Shown: positions 1-12,250 of the stretch, in pieces | How positions within the stretch are numbered: position 1 is the stretch's first letter | Layout: each line of letters opens with the position of its first letter | DNA from: Oricola indica | GTDB taxonomy: Bacteria > Pseudomonadota > Alphaproteobacteria > Rhizobiales > Rhizobiaceae | DNA length: 64,000 nucleotides | Assembly (NCBI RefSeq): GCF_019966595.1 | Contig: NZ_JAINFJ010000002.1 | Coordinates: forward strand, 207,330-271,329 | Direction of reading: 5' to 3' | Position numbers and translations under genes: made by a program | Notes under the pieces: model-generated | Database searches by the model: none | What the model saw: the letters and a program-made list of their open reading frames with translations, nothing else | What the model was told of the DNA's origin: nothing

Positions 1-674
<674 letters not shown>

Positions 675-690
675 ACCGGCCAAAAAGAAA

Positions 691-706
691 GGCGCCTCGC
701 GGCGCC
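691..706 (+). terminator. Short GC hairpin after the histidine kinase
   Basis: Two GGCGCC hexamers flank a TCGC loop 17 bases after the stop codon. No U-tract follows on the plus strand, so it is only a weak candidate terminator or mRNA 3' stabiliser. Confidence 0.35.
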
Positions 707-793
707 ATAAAAGTTGTCTGCTGGAATTTCGAGCGGCTCAATCTGGAACGCGGACGTCTCCAAATCTGTTAGGAGACCATTAACGACCGCTCC

Positions 794-809
794 TTAACAG
801 ACCGTTAAC
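794..809. promoter_or_regulatory. CtrA-type box (TTAA-N7-TTAAC)
   Basis: TTAA, seven bases and TTAAC match the full consensus of the alphaproteobacterial cell-cycle regulator CtrA. Two more TTAAC motifs occur nearby, at about 780 and 854. The site lies between two convergent gene ends, so its target is unclear. Confidence 0.35.
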
Positions 810-888
810 GGCCGCCCCGCCTGTCCGATACCGGAACGAAACATTTGCGTTTGGTTAACGCGCGAGGCCGGCCCATTCACGATACCGC

Positions 889-2847
<1,959 letters not shown>

Positions 2848-2995
2848 TCGGGCCTCTTTCGATCTTTCAGTGGGCGCTCTCTGGTAAAATGTCCGTTTGC
2901 GGGCAGCAAGCCTTGAATTGACCTCACTTCCGTATAGGCTCCGGCGCAAAAAGGAAAACCGGGCGGTTTCGCACCGGCAGGATGGCGAATCAGGC

Positions 2996-4855
2996 ATGAC
3001 GGCAAGAGCGACGCGGATCGGTGTTTGGCTTGTCGGCCTTTCTGCACTCGGCTTTGTCGCGTTCTGGATGCTTCTGCCGGTCTTCGTCTCCAGCGAATTT
3101 GTCCGGACCGGCATCGAGCGGGAACTCGCCGACATCACCGGCCAGGAAATCCGTGTCGAAGGCCGCGTCGATATCGACCTTTTTCCCAATCCGGTCGCGC
3201 GCCTCAATGATTTGCGCATTCCGAGCGACACCCGACAACAAGGCGAAACCCCGTCCGATTTCCTCGTCGTCGACAGTGTCGAGGTGTCCATCCCCGTAAC
3301 GAGCCTTTTGGCGCGCAAGCCGGAATTCACCCAGTTTCATTTCATTCGACCGGTCATGCGCGTGCTGGTGGACGATCACGGCCGGATCGATCTCGGCGCG
3401 ATCGGGGGCCGGCTCGGCCGGGAAATAACGCGCGTGCGTGAAGAAATCAGCGAAGCGGAAGACGCCGGTGAAACCCCGCCGCCGCAATCCACGGCATCCG
3501 CGCGCCAACACCTCGGAACAGTGACCATCGACAACGGCATCGTGGAGTTCGTGACGCCCGCCGGCGAACAGCCGGAACGCATCACGGCCGTCAATGGCGT
3601 GGTCTCGTGGCCACGCCTCGACGACCGGCTGACCGCCACGCTGCAGGGCATCTGGCGCGGCGCGGCTTTCCAGCAGAAAGCCGAAATCGACAACGCCCTG
3701 ATGTTCTTGTCCCGCCGGATCAGCGGCGTCCGGCAATCCATTACAAGCGATATCCTGACCTACTCCTTCGACGGCAGGCTCGGCATCGGCGAGGCTCCCT
3801 TCGCCGAAGGCGAGGTGTCGGTGAAAACGCCTTCGCTGCGGCAATTGCTCGAATGGGTCGGCGCGGACATCACCACGGGCGGTGCGGTCGGCAGTCTGGC
3901 GCTGACCGGCGCCATTCGCGGCGACGCCAAGAAGATCCGGTTCGAAAACCTCAGCGTCACCATGCAGGAAAGCACCGGCACAGGCGTTCTGGAACTCGCG
4001 CAGACGGAAACCGGCAAGCCTTTCGTCACCGCCACGCTGGATTTCGAGCAGATCGACATTCTCGCTTTCCTGTCCGCGTTCTCCGGGTTGCCGCGCACGC
4101 CGGAATCGATGGCGGAACCGGTCTACAAGGAAATCCTCGAACAGATGGATGTCGACTTGCGGCTGTCGGCGAAAAGCGCGGCGGCGGGCGCCCTGCAATT
4201 CACCGACATCGCGGCGGTGACCCAGATCCGAAATGGCGGCGCCGTCTTCGAACTGCCCGACGCGACGGCCTATGGCGGCCGGCTGCAGGCGCATCTCAAG
4301 CTCATGCCGGACGATGGGCAACTCGTCGGCATGCTCGGCGCGACCTTGACCGACGTGAATGGCGGCGCGGCTGCCGACGCGCTTCAACTCAACGGCCTGT
4401 TCCCGCGCGGCACGACATCGGGCAACGTGACTATCCAGTCGCCCATTTCGCACTGGAGCGACCTGTTCAGGCGCGCCAATGGCGAGATGTCGCTCGTCGT
4501 GACCGGCGGGCAGTTGAACGGCGTCGCGTTCCGCACTTTCGGCGGTGAGGGAGAGCGCCAGACCTTTTTCCGCCTTCAGGACAACACCGTGACGAGCGAG
4601 GTTTTCGACCGCCTCGAAATCAACGCCGCGATCCAGGAAGGCGTCATCATCGTCGATAAGGGTGCCATCGATTACCCCAGCGGAACGGTGCAGTTGAACG
4701 GCGTCATTCCCTACGGCACTGCGAGCCTGGCGCTCACAACCATCGCCGAGCCGCGCAGCGAGGCCGAAACCCGGATACCGCCCGTGCAGCATTTCATCGG
4801 CGGATCGTGGGACAACCCCTATGCGACGCCGGTTCTGATACCGCACGAGCCCTGA
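2996..4855 (+). CDS. AsmA family protein
   Basis: A 619-residue envelope protein. One N-terminal membrane segment (residues about 8-28) is followed by the AsmA signature ([14 protein letters not shown]...[11 protein letters not shown]) and a long beta-rich periplasmic region. A conserved AsmA C-terminal block ([21 protein letters not shown]-like) sits near residue 480. AsmA-like proteins are linked to outer-membrane biogenesis and inter-membrane phospholipid transport. The frame continues upstream to 2897, but the ATG at 2996 gives a normal membrane anchor directly at the N-terminus. It is divergent from the acetoacetate-CoA ligase gene. Confidence 0.85.
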   Translation: MTARATRIGVWLVGLSALGFVAFWMLLPVFVSSEFVRTGIERELADITGQEIRVEGRVDIDLFPNPVARLNDLRIPSDTRQQGETPSDFLVVDSVEVSIPVTSLLARKPEFTQFHFIRPVMRVLVDDHGRIDLGAIGGRLGREITRVREEISEAEDAGETPPPQSTASARQHLGTVTIDNGIVEFVTPAGEQPERITAVNGVVSWPRLDDRLTATLQGIWRGAAFQQKAEIDNALMFLSRRISGVRQSITSDILTYSFDGRLGIGEAPFAEGEVSVKTPSLRQLLEWVGADITTGGAVGSLALTGAIRGDAKKIRFENLSVTMQESTGTGVLELAQTETGKPFVTATLDFEQIDILAFLSAFSGLPRTPESMAEPVYKEILEQMDVDLRLSAKSAAAGALQFTDIAAVTQIRNGGAVFELPDATAYGGRLQAHLKLMPDDGQLVGMLGATLTDVNGGAAADALQLNGLFPRGTTSGNVTIQSPISHWSDLFRRANGEMSLVVTGGQLNGVAFRTFGGEGERQTFFRLQDNTVTSEVFDRLEINAAIQEGVIIVDKGAIDYPSGTVQLNGVIPYGTASLALTTIAEPRSEAETRIPPVQHFIGGSWDNPYATPVLIPHEP

Positions 4856-4863
4856 TCGCGTGC

Positions 4864-4879
4864 TTAACGGGCGGTTAAC
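4864..4879 (+). promoter_or_regulatory. CtrA-type box upstream of a small membrane protein gene
   Basis: A second exact TTAA-N7-TTAAC match lies 80 bases before the GTG start at 4959, a normal promoter distance. The regulator's consensus is established knowledge; binding here is inference. Confidence 0.45.
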
Positions 4880-4958
4880 GCGACGCGACGATTTTTAAAC
4901 AGTTTTTAGGCGTTTGGCCTTTAGGTTGCCCCGGGGTTTTTCAGGGGCTCGGAGCTTC

Positions 4959-5201
4959 GTGTTTCATATTCTGTCGATGTCGATCAAGATCGCGCTCGCG
5001 TCGCTATTGTGCGGCGCGTTGCTGTCGGCCTTCGACATGTCGGCTGCCGAGATGCTCGCCAAGGTGGGCATGACACCCGAACACATCGCCGAACTCGCGC
5101 AGAAGGCGATAGCCTGGGCGCTTCCGAACATGGTCCTCGGATCGATGATCATTATCCCGCTTTGGGCGATCGCCTACATGCTGCGCCCGCCACGCGGCTA
5201 G
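4959..5201 (+). CDS. Small two-helix membrane protein (DUF6460-like)
   Basis: An 80-residue protein with one hydrophobic segment near residues 8-24 and a second near 55-74. It ends in MLRPPRG. The layout and the GSMIIIPLWAIAYML tail resemble DUF6460 proteins of Hyphomicrobiales, which have no known function. The frame also offers TTG at 4914 and ATG at 4977. I prefer the GTG at 4959 because GGAG lies four bases before it. It ends seven bases from the convergent potI stop. A CtrA-like box lies upstream. Confidence 0.6.
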   Translation: MFHILSMSIKIALASLLCGALLSAFDMSAAEMLAKVGMTPEHIAELAQKAIAWALPNMVLGSMIIIPLWAIAYMLRPPRG

Positions 5202-5208
5202 CGCCGCC

Positions 5209-6006
5209 CTACTCGTTGTTGCCGAGAAACGCCCGGCGCTTTTGCAGGAGCGCCGCGATCAGCACGCCGGTCGTCACGATGGCAATCAGGATCGTACAGA
5301 CCGCGTTGATCTCCGGGGTCACGCCAAGCCGGACCTGGCTGTAGATCTTCATCGGAAGCGTCGTCGCGCCCGGGCCCGAGGTGAAGGATGCGATCACCAG
5401 ATCGTCCAGCGACAGGGTGAAGGCGAGCATCCAGCCGGAAATGACAGCCGGGAAGATCACCGGCAATGTGACCTTCATGAAGGCCTGGAAGGGCGGACAA
5501 CCGAGATCCATCGCCGCCTCCTCCAGCGACTTGTCGAAACTGACCAGCCGCGACTGCACGACCACCGCGACGAAACACAGCGAGAAGGTGATGTGCGCCA
5601 GCGTGACGGTCCAGAAGCCGCGGGCGAAGTTGATCGCCACGAAGAGCAGCAGCAGCGACAGGCCGGTAATGACCTCCGGCATGACCAGCGGCGCATAGAC
5701 CATGCCGGTGAAGACGGTGCGGCCGCGAAAACGCGTGTAGCGGACCAGCGCAACGGCGGCCAGCGTTCCGAGAACCGTCGCGACACTCGCCGAGATGAAG
5801 GCGACGCGCACGGTCACCCAGGCAGCATCGAGAATGCCCTGGTTCTGGAACAGCTCGCTATACCACTTGGTGGAAAAGCCGGCCCAGACCGTGACCAGCC
5901 GGGATTCATTGAAGGAATAGACGATCAGCAGGACGATCGGCAGGTAGAGGAAGGCAAAGCCGACGACGACCGACGATATGTTGAACCATGACCAGCGTGC
6001 CGTCAT
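5209..6006 (-). CDS. potI: Putrescine/spermidine ABC transporter permease PotI
   Basis: A 265-residue inner-membrane permease with about six helices. The binding-protein-dependent transport motif (EEAAMDLGCPPFQAFMKVTLP) is near residue 170, where it contacts the ATPase. It pairs with PotH to import polyamines delivered by PotF. The start at 6006 overlaps the potH stop in an ATGA arrangement, which implies translational coupling. The frame runs further upstream inside potH, so the ATG is set by that overlap and by the normal family length. It is the last gene of potF-potG-potH-potI. Confidence 0.92.
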   Translation of the reverse strand: MTARWSWFNISSVVVGFAFLYLPIVLLIVYSFNESRLVTVWAGFSTKWYSELFQNQGILDAAWVTVRVAFISASVATVLGTLAAVALVRYTRFRGRTVFTGMVYAPLVMPEVITGLSLLLLFVAINFARGFWTVTLAHITFSLCFVAVVVQSRLVSFDKSLEEAAMDLGCPPFQAFMKVTLPVIFPAVISGWMLAFTLSLDDLVIASFTSGPGATTLPMKIYSQVRLGVTPEINAVCTILIAIVTTGVLIAALLQKRRAFLGNNE

Positions 6007-6905
6007 CCGCCCGCCTCCGTTGCTTTCGCCTGCGCGTTCTGGAACCAGACGATCGGCACGACCAGGACAATCAGCAGGATGATCGCGATGGCCGACGCCA
6101 CGGTCCAGTCGCTGTTGTTGAAGAACTCGGTCCACAGGGTCTTGCCGATCATCAGCGTGCCGGACCCGCCGAGCAGATCGGGGATCACGAACTCGCCGAC
6201 CGCCGGAATGAACACCAGGAGGCAGCCGGCCATGATACCGGGAACCGCAAGCCGGGCGGTCACCTTCCAGAAGGCGCCGATGCGCGTGCAGCCGAGATCG
6301 CGCGCCGCCTCGACAAGCGATTCATCCAGCTTCTCCAGCGTCGAATAGATCGGCAGCACCATGAAAGGCAGGTAGGAATAGACGATACCGATATAGACCG
6401 CCTTGTTGGTCGAGAGGATCTCAAGCGGCGCGTCGATGACGCCCAGCCAGAGCAGAAGCTGGTTGAGCAGGCCCTCCTGCTTGAGGATACCGATCCAGGC
6501 GTAGACGCGGATCAGGAAAGAGGTCCAGAACGGCAGGATCACCAACATCAGCAGGATCGGCCGCACTCCATCCGGCGCGCGCGCCATGCCATAGGCCAGC
6601 GGAAAACCGAGCAGAAGCGTGAGGAACGTGGAGACCAAAGCGATCTGCAGGCTCGACAGGTAGGAGTTGATGTAAAGCGAGTCGCTGGCGAGAAAGGAGA
6701 AATTCTCGAAATCGAGAGCGGACAGCTTCTCCCAGATCACGCTCCAGCCGTCGGAGAAGCTGAATTGCGGTGTATATGGCGGCGCGCCGTATTCGAGATC
6801 GGACAGCGATATGCGCAGCACGATCAGGAACGGCAGCAGGAAGAAGAACAGCAGCCAGACATAGGGGATCAGGATGACCAGCCGGTTGGTGAGCGCGCGC
6901 ATCAT
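6003..6905 (-). CDS. potH: Putrescine/spermidine ABC transporter permease PotH
   Basis: A 300-residue permease with six predicted membrane segments and the EAA loop (VEAARDLGCTRIGAFWKVT) near residue 200. It should form the PotH-PotI channel, powered by PotG. It begins five bases after potG ends and overlaps potI by four bases. Two tandem ATG codons (6905 and 6902) are possible starts. Confidence 0.92.
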   Translation of the reverse strand: MMRALTNRLVILIPYVWLLFFFLLPFLIVLRISLSDLEYGAPPYTPQFSFSDGWSVIWEKLSALDFENFSFLASDSLYINSYLSSLQIALVSTFLTLLLGFPLAYGMARAPDGVRPILLMLVILPFWTSFLIRVYAWIGILKQEGLLNQLLLWLGVIDAPLEILSTNKAVYIGIVYSYLPFMVLPIYSTLEKLDESLVEAARDLGCTRIGAFWKVTARLAVPGIMAGCLLVFIPAVGEFVIPDLLGGSGTLMIGKTLWTEFFNNSDWTVASAIAIILLIVLVVPIVWFQNAQAKATEAGG

Positions 6906-6910
6906 GGTGC

Positions 6911-8053
6911 TCAGCGCTCCAGCATGATGCCGGAATCGGCGCTGAAGGAGAGCCAGATCCGCTCGTCATAGCCGATCGGGTCGTCGACGAGGCGCGACCG
7001 GTTGATCATCGCGGCCTGCACCACATTGCCGGATTCGAGCTTGACGTTGATGATCGTCATGTCGCCGAGATAGGCGACATCCCAGACCTCGCCTTCCAGC
7101 GCATTGGCGGCCTCCGCCGGCTTCTCCCGGCTGACCTGCATCTTCTCCGGCCGGATCGCGAACCATACGGTCTGGCCGTCGGCGGGGGCCTTGCTCCCCC
7201 TCAGCCCCCCAACGATCCGGCCGTCGGGCCCTTCGATGGTGACATGCGACTCATCCGAGGAAACGACCTTGCCCTCAAGGGTGTTCACCGACCCGATGAA
7301 GTCGGCGACGTAACGCGTATCCGGGGCCTCGTAGATTTCCGCCGGCGTGCCGATCTGCGCGATGATGCCCTTGTCCATCACCGCGATGCGGTCGGACATG
7401 GTCATCGCCTCTTCCTGGTCGTGGGTCACGATCATGAAGGTCAGGCCCAGTTCCTGCTGCAGGTCCATCAGTTCGAACTGGGTTTCCTCGCGCAGTTTCT
7501 TGTCGAGTGCACCGAGCGGCTCGTCGAGGATCAGGAGTTTCGGGCGCTTCGCGACAGCGCGGGCAAGCGCGACGCGCTGGCGCTGGCCGCCGGACAATTG
7601 ATGTGGCTTGCGGCGGGCGAATTCCTCCAGCTTCACGAGCTTGAGCATCTGCGCCACGCGCTCGTCGCGGGCGCCTTTTTCCATGCCGTCCTGCTTCAGG
7701 CCGAAGGCGATGTTGTCGGCCACGCTCATATGCGGGAACAGCGCATAGGACTGGAACATCATGTTGACCGGCCGCTTGTGCGGCGGCACGCCCTTCAGCG
7801 GCTGGCCGTCGAGATAGAGTTCGCCCTCGGTCGGCTCCTCGAAGCCCGCCAGCATCCGCAGCAGCGTGGTCTTGCCGCAGCCGGACGGACCGAGCAGCGA
7901 GAAGAACTCGCGCTCGTAGACATCGAGCGAGAGATTGTCGACGGCGACGAAATCGCCGAACCGCTTGGTGACGTTCTTGAAGGAAATATACGGCTTCGCC
8001 GCGGGATCGTCCCAGGGCGCGAAAGAGCGCCGAATGCTTCCAAGCGATGGCAT
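6911..8053 (-). CDS. potG: Polyamine ABC transporter ATP-binding protein PotG
   Basis: A 380-residue ABC ATPase. Walker A (GPSGCGKTT) is at 55-63, the Q-loop near 101, the signature LSGGQ at 153-157, Walker B (LLILDEP) at 173-179, and the switch His in IVTHDQEEA. A TOBE-type regulatory domain fills the C-terminal third (about 290-370). It energises putrescine/spermidine uptake through PotH and PotI. A 62-base gap with a strong palindrome separates it from potF. That gap could set potF above the rest of the operon. Confidence 0.93.
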   Translation of the reverse strand: MPSLGSIRRSFAPWDDPAAKPYISFKNVTKRFGDFVAVDNLSLDVYEREFFSLLGPSGCGKTTLLRMLAGFEEPTEGELYLDGQPLKGVPPHKRPVNMMFQSYALFPHMSVADNIAFGLKQDGMEKGARDERVAQMLKLVKLEEFARRKPHQLSGGQRQRVALARAVAKRPKLLILDEPLGALDKKLREETQFELMDLQQELGLTFMIVTHDQEEAMTMSDRIAVMDKGIIAQIGTPAEIYEAPDTRYVADFIGSVNTLEGKVVSSDESHVTIEGPDGRIVGGLRGSKAPADGQTVWFAIRPEKMQVSREKPAEAANALEGEVWDVAYLGDMTIINVKLESGNVVQAAMINRSRLVDDPIGYDERIWLSFSADSGIMLER

Positions 8054-8083
8054 GATGTCCCCAATCCGCCGTTGAAGGAAAAC

Positions 8084-8107
8084 GGCTCCGGCGCATGCGC
8101 CGGAGCC
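8084..8107 (-). terminator. Intercistronic palindrome between potF and potG
   Basis: A perfect 24-base palindrome (arms GGCTCCGGCGCA and its complement) lies eight bases after the potF stop. On the minus strand it is followed by GTTTTCC, so it looks like a leaky terminator or an RNA stabiliser. Uneven expression of the binding protein over the transporter subunits is common in ABC operons; its role here is inference. Confidence 0.55.
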
Positions 8108-8115
8108 GATGAGGA

Positions 8116-9213
8116 TTACTGGCCCGACTTCACCGCGGTCCAGGTCCGGTTGAGCATGCGCTTCTCGCGGGCGTTTTCCGGAGAAACCGTGTAGAGACGG
8201 TCGATCGTCTCGTCGCTCGGATAGATCGCCGGGTCGCCAATGACGTCCTCGGCGAGGAATTCCTTCGAGGCCGCATTGCCGTTGGCGTAGTAGACATAGT
8301 TCGACGCCTTCGCCATGACCTCCGGACGCATGATGTAGTTCAGGAACTCATGCGCTTCCTCGACATGCTGCGCATCGGACGGAATCGCCATGTTGTCGAA
8401 CCACATCAGGGCGCCCTCTTTCGGGATGATGTATTCGACCGTCACGCCGGCATCGGCTTCGGCCGCACGATCGCGCGCCTGAAGGATATCGCCCGACCAG
8501 CCCATCGCCATGCAGATGTCGCCATTGGCGAGAGCGTTGATGTATTCCGATGAGTGGAACTTGCGGATGTCGGGCCGGATCTCGCTCAGCTTTTCCTTGG
8601 CCGCGTCGTAGCCTTCCTGCGTCTTCAGGTCCGGGTCCATGCCGAGATAATTCAACGTCGCCGGGATCGTTTCGGTCGGCGCGTCCAGCATGAAGATGCC
8701 GCAATCGGCCAGCTTGTCGGCCGTCTCCTTGTCGAACATCAGGTCCCATGTGTTCAGGACGGCGTCCTCGCCGAGGCGCTCCTTGACCATGTCGACATTG
8801 ATGCCGAGACCTGTCGTGCCCCACATGTAGTTGATGGCATACTCGTTGCCCGGATCGTATTTCTCCAGGCGCTCGGAGATCGCCGGGTCCATGTTTTCCA
8901 GATTCGGCAGCTTCGACTTGTCGAGCTTCTGGAACACGCCCGCCTTGATCTGGTTGGCGAGGAAGGTCCCGGTCGGCACGACGATGTCGTAGCCGGTCGA
9001 GCCGGCGAGAAGCTTGGTTTCCAGGACCTCGTTGGAATCGAAAACGTCGTAGACGACCTTGATGCCGGTCTCTTCCGTGAACTCCTCGAGGATGGATTCA
9101 TCGATGTAATCGGACCAGTTGTAGATGTTCACGACGCGGTCCTGAGCGTCGGCCGTCACGGCCATCGTCGCAATGGCGGCAACGGTCGCAAGTAGCATTT
9201 TCGAACGGATCAT
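8116..9213 (-). CDS. potF: Putrescine/spermidine-binding periplasmic protein PotF
   Basis: A 365-residue extracytoplasmic solute-binding protein. The first 23 residues form a Sec signal peptide (hydrophobic core LLATVAAIATMAV, cleavage after TADA). The mature start VVNIYNWSDYID is typical of PotD/PotF. It should capture polyamines in the periplasm for PotGHI. The frame is open to 9261, but the ATG at 9213 has GGAG six bases ahead and places the signal peptide at the N-terminus. It heads potFGHI. Confidence 0.93.
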   Translation of the reverse strand: MIRSKMLLATVAAIATMAVTADAQDRVVNIYNWSDYIDESILEEFTEETGIKVVYDVFDSNEVLETKLLAGSTGYDIVVPTGTFLANQIKAGVFQKLDKSKLPNLENMDPAISERLEKYDPGNEYAINYMWGTTGLGINVDMVKERLGEDAVLNTWDLMFDKETADKLADCGIFMLDAPTETIPATLNYLGMDPDLKTQEGYDAAKEKLSEIRPDIRKFHSSEYINALANGDICMAMGWSGDILQARDRAAEADAGVTVEYIIPKEGALMWFDNMAIPSDAQHVEEAHEFLNYIMRPEVMAKASNYVYYANGNAASKEFLAEDVIGDPAIYPSDETIDRLYTVSPENAREKRMLNRTWTAVKSGQ

Positions 9214-9357
9214 CTCATACTCCCTGATGTTCGAGACGGAGCGGCGTGGTGACTGCCCCATGATAGTCCCGCCGAAAGACTATTGGGGATTTCGCGGACG
9301 CACAAGGAATTTCCAATCTTCGAAACTGCCGTAAAAACAGGCATTTTTCAGAGAAGA

Positions 9358-10803
9358 TCAGAGATAGGTGGTGCGTTCGAGAGGCGTGATCTCGGCCCAG
9401 AACGCGAGGATTTCCGCACGTTTGAGGTCCTTGTAGATCTTCGACAGTTCCGGCCCGAGCGCGCGGTCGCAAAACGCGCCCGCCTGGGTCAGCTGCAGCG
9501 CCTCGTCCATGTCGTCGGGCAACTGCTCCGCCTCCAGATTGTCGTAGGCGTTGCCCGTCACCGGAGGCGGCGGGGGAGCCAGTTTTTCCAGCCCGTCCAT
9601 CATCGCCTGCAGGATCGCGCAGAGCACGATATACGGGTTGGCGTCGGCGCCGGCGATGCGGTGCTCGACCCGCCGGTTCGCATCCGTCGAGGCAGGAATG
9701 CGCAGCGCGACGGAGCGGTTGTTCTCCGCCCAGACCGCGCGTGTCGGCGCATAGGACCCCGGCTGGATGCGCCGGAAACCGTTCCACGTGTTGATGAACA
9801 GCAGCAAGGCCTGCGGCATGGTGCGGATCAGTTCGGAAATCACGCCACCGAGGTTCTTCTCACCCGCCTCACCCGAAAAGACGTTGTTGCCCTCGGCGTC
9901 CAGCACCGAAGCATGCACATGCATGCCGTTGCCCGCATATTCGATGAAGGGCTTGGCCATGAAGGTCGCCTGCAACCCGTGCTTTCGGGCGCAACCGAAG
10001 ACGATGCGGCGCAGCATGATCACGTCGTCGGCCGCGCGCAGCGGGTCGTTACGATGCTTCAGATTGACCTCGAACTGGCCGGGAGCCGCCTCCTTGACGA
10101 GGGTGTCGATCGGCAGGTTCTGGTCCTCGGCCGCATTGCGGATATCTTCGAACAGCGCGCCATATTCGGCGAGATCGTCGAGACCGTACATGCGCTGGCG
10201 GTCCGGGCCGGAATTCGCGCCGACGGGTGCCGGCATGCCATCGTCCCAGTCGGTGCCCGGCTCCAGCAGGTAGAATTCCAGTTCGAAGGCGACGACCGGA
10301 TAGAAGCCCCGCTTGGCGAGCGCCTTGGTGATGCGCCCCAGCGTGTTGCGGCAATCGAAGCGCAGCGGTTCGCCTTCCGGCGTGAAACCGCGCAGCAGCA
10401 CCTGCGCCGTCGGGCGACCGGCCCAGGGCACGAGGCTCAATGTTCCCGGCACGGCGCGGAAATAGCCGTCGCGGTCGCCGCTTTCGATATGCAGCCCGGT
10501 CTCCGAGACCTCGCGGCCCCAGATGTCCAGCCCGTGGATCGACATCGGGAAGTTGACGCCCTCCTCGAAGGCCTTCTTCAGGCTGTCGGCGGGCGCCCAT
10601 TTGCCGCGCATGACGCCGTTCGGGTCGACGAGCAGAAACTCGACAGCCTGCAAATCGGGATTTGCGGCCATGAAGGTCTCGTATTCTTCGATTGTCGGAG
10701 GTTGGTCGAAAGAGATGAGATCGGCGGGATCGAACGACGGCAATTTTGCACCGGCTGCTGTTGAAGTCGCGCCAAATTGGCGCGCCGTGTCGCGCAATGT
10801 CAA
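9358..10803 (-). CDS. Glutamine synthetase-family gamma-glutamylpolyamine ligase (PuuA-like)
   Basis: A 481-residue GS-fold enzyme. Visible blocks are EFLLVDPNGVMRGKW near 54, the metal/glutamate residues in FELEFYLLEP near 175, HVHASV near 293, and the NRSVALRIPA arginine block near 365. PuuA joins glutamate to putrescine using ATP. Lying 144 bases upstream of potFGHI on the same strand, it probably acts on imported polyamine. The TTG at 10803 is the first start in frame and lacks a clear ribosome site. The next Met is at residue 45, so the true start is uncertain. A second homologue lies at 29483-30931. Confidence 0.85.
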   Translation of the reverse strand: MTLRDTARQFGATSTAAGAKLPSFDPADLISFDQPPTIEEYETFMAANPDLQAVEFLLVDPNGVMRGKWAPADSLKKAFEEGVNFPMSIHGLDIWGREVSETGLHIESGDRDGYFRAVPGTLSLVPWAGRPTAQVLLRGFTPEGEPLRFDCRNTLGRITKALAKRGFYPVVAFELEFYLLEPGTDWDDGMPAPVGANSGPDRQRMYGLDDLAEYGALFEDIRNAAEDQNLPIDTLVKEAAPGQFEVNLKHRNDPLRAADDVIMLRRIVFGCARKHGLQATFMAKPFIEYAGNGMHVHASVLDAEGNNVFSGEAGEKNLGGVISELIRTMPQALLLFINTWNGFRRIQPGSYAPTRAVWAENNRSVALRIPASTDANRRVEHRIAGADANPYIVLCAILQAMMDGLEKLAPPPPPVTGNAYDNLEAEQLPDDMDEALQLTQAGAFCDRALGPELSKIYKDLKRAEILAFWAEITPLERTTYL

Positions 10804-10960
10804 CGTGGAGATGCGCGAAACATCCGACGGCTTAAGTCAATGTGCACCATTTCGTTAGAGCGGATCTTAACGCTGCGGGTGCTAGCGCTGTCGCGGGCCG
10901 CATGCAGGCCGGGCTCCCCGGTCATGAGGCCCGGCGCGTATAAAATCGAGAGCAAGCCGC

Positions 10961-11926
10961 ATGACCGCTTCACCGGCCCATATCGATCCACGAAAGCTCA
11001 AGGCGCTTTCCCGCCTCTCACCATGGCGCACGGCGCTGGCGCTGGCGGCGGACTGGTCGGTCATCGCGCTTGCAATCGCCATCGCCGAATGGAGCGGCAG
11101 CTGGCTCGTCTATATCGCCATGATACCGGTCATCGCGGGCGGCATGCACGGCCTCGGCGCACTGATGCACGAATTTGCGCATTTCCGGTTCGTTGCGAAC
11201 AAACGGTGGAGCGACGCGATCGGCGACGTCTTCGTCGCATGGCCACTCCTCGCGACGACGGCGGGCTACAGACGCAACCATCTCGACCACCATCGCTACA
11301 CCAGCACCGACAAGGATCCGGACTGGATCCTCAAGGTCGGGACGCGGCAATTCACCTTTCCGCAGGAAATGCGCTTCGCAGTGCTGAACTTCCTCGGCTA
11401 TTTCGTCGGCGTCAGCTCGGTACGCGACATGCGCGCGGCGCTGCACCGCATCCAGGCGGACAACCCCGCCAATCGCGGCTACAAGATCGCACGGCTGTCC
11501 TATTATCTCTGCCTGATCGCGGCATTTTTCGCGCTAGGCTGGTGGCAGGAGGCCCTGCTCTACTGGCTCGTCCCCTATTCCACCCTGTTCTTCCTGTTCC
11601 TCTATATCCGGGTCGTGGCGGAGCATTTCGGCCCGGGCCTGACCGGCGAAGGCGAACTGGGCAAGACACGCACGGTCATCCCGAATTTTCTCGAAGCCTG
11701 GTTCCTCGCCCCGCACGGGCTCAACTATCACATCGAGCACCACCTCTATCCGAGCGTACCGTTCTACCGGCTGGGCGACCTGCACCGGACCCTGATGCAG
11801 GACGAACACTTCGCCGCACGCGCCCACATCACACGCGGCTATCTGACAGGGCTGCTCGGCGAGATCTGGCTGGACGGCTGGAGACGCCAATCCGGGCAAA
11901 CCGGCCGGGCGATCCCGGCGGAGTGA
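10961..11926 (+). CDS. Membrane fatty acid desaturase family protein
   Basis: A 321-residue integral membrane di-iron enzyme with all three histidine boxes: HEFAH (residues 70-74), HLDHH (107-111) and HIEHH near 253. Hydrophobic segments lie near 25-60, 85-100 and 180-220. Such enzymes introduce double bonds or hydroxyl groups into fatty acyl or carotenoid-type substrates. The substrate cannot be read from the sequence. It stands alone, divergent from the PuuA-like gene. A plus-strand terminator lies 164 bases downstream. Confidence 0.85.
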   Translation: MTASPAHIDPRKLKALSRLSPWRTALALAADWSVIALAIAIAEWSGSWLVYIAMIPVIAGGMHGLGALMHEFAHFRFVANKRWSDAIGDVFVAWPLLATTAGYRRNHLDHHRYTSTDKDPDWILKVGTRQFTFPQEMRFAVLNFLGYFVGVSSVRDMRAALHRIQADNPANRGYKIARLSYYLCLIAAFFALGWWQEALLYWLVPYSTLFFLFLYIRVVAEHFGPGLTGEGELGKTRTVIPNFLEAWFLAPHGLNYHIEHHLYPSVPFYRLGDLHRTLMQDEHFAARAHITRGYLTGLLGEIWLDGWRRQSGQTGRAIPAE

Positions 11927-11963
11927 AGCCGGGCTCGGCGTGGCATATCCGCCACACACGATT

Positions 11964-11977
11964 GTTACCTTACGTAA
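11964..11977. promoter_or_regulatory. GTTAC-N-TTACGTAA element, copy 1
   Basis: A palindromic TTACGTAA preceded by GTTAC. The same 14-base pattern recurs at 38364-38377. Both copies lie upstream of a plus-strand intrinsic terminator. It could be an operator or part of a promoter for a short RNA. Confidence 0.3.
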
Positions 11978-12089
11978 GTTTCTTGCAGCAAATCCCCGTT
12001 CATGCTGTCTTGAACCAGATATGACGCTATGGAATATTTCGGGCGAAGGCTTGTTACTGTCAGGATGCAGTCACCCGTTTGCCTGTGTG

Positions 12090-12126
12090 CCGCCCGGTTG
12101 CGATCACGCGCCGGGCGGTTTTATTT
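12090..12126 (+). terminator. Intrinsic terminator (plus strand)
   Basis: CCGCCCGG (12090-12097) pairs perfectly with CCGGGCGG (12111-12118), and TTTTATTT follows. It ends transcription from the desaturase gene, or a short RNA starting after the TTACGTAA element. It separates these from the autotransporter gene. Confidence 0.75.
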
Positions 12127-12250
12127 GCCGCCGTGACAGCATCACGAAATCAACAGAAAAATATCTGCGGCACCGCCAAACTTGTTTAAATGGCTGCTGT
12201 CATCTACGGTCAGGTACCAAGGTTGTGCTTCAGGGGGAACTGATCTTTTG

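Noticed and set aside
2990-4846. 618-codon minus-strand frame opposite the AsmA-like gene
   Set aside because: Composition is typical of an antisense shadow and the sense frame has a convincing AsmA domain.
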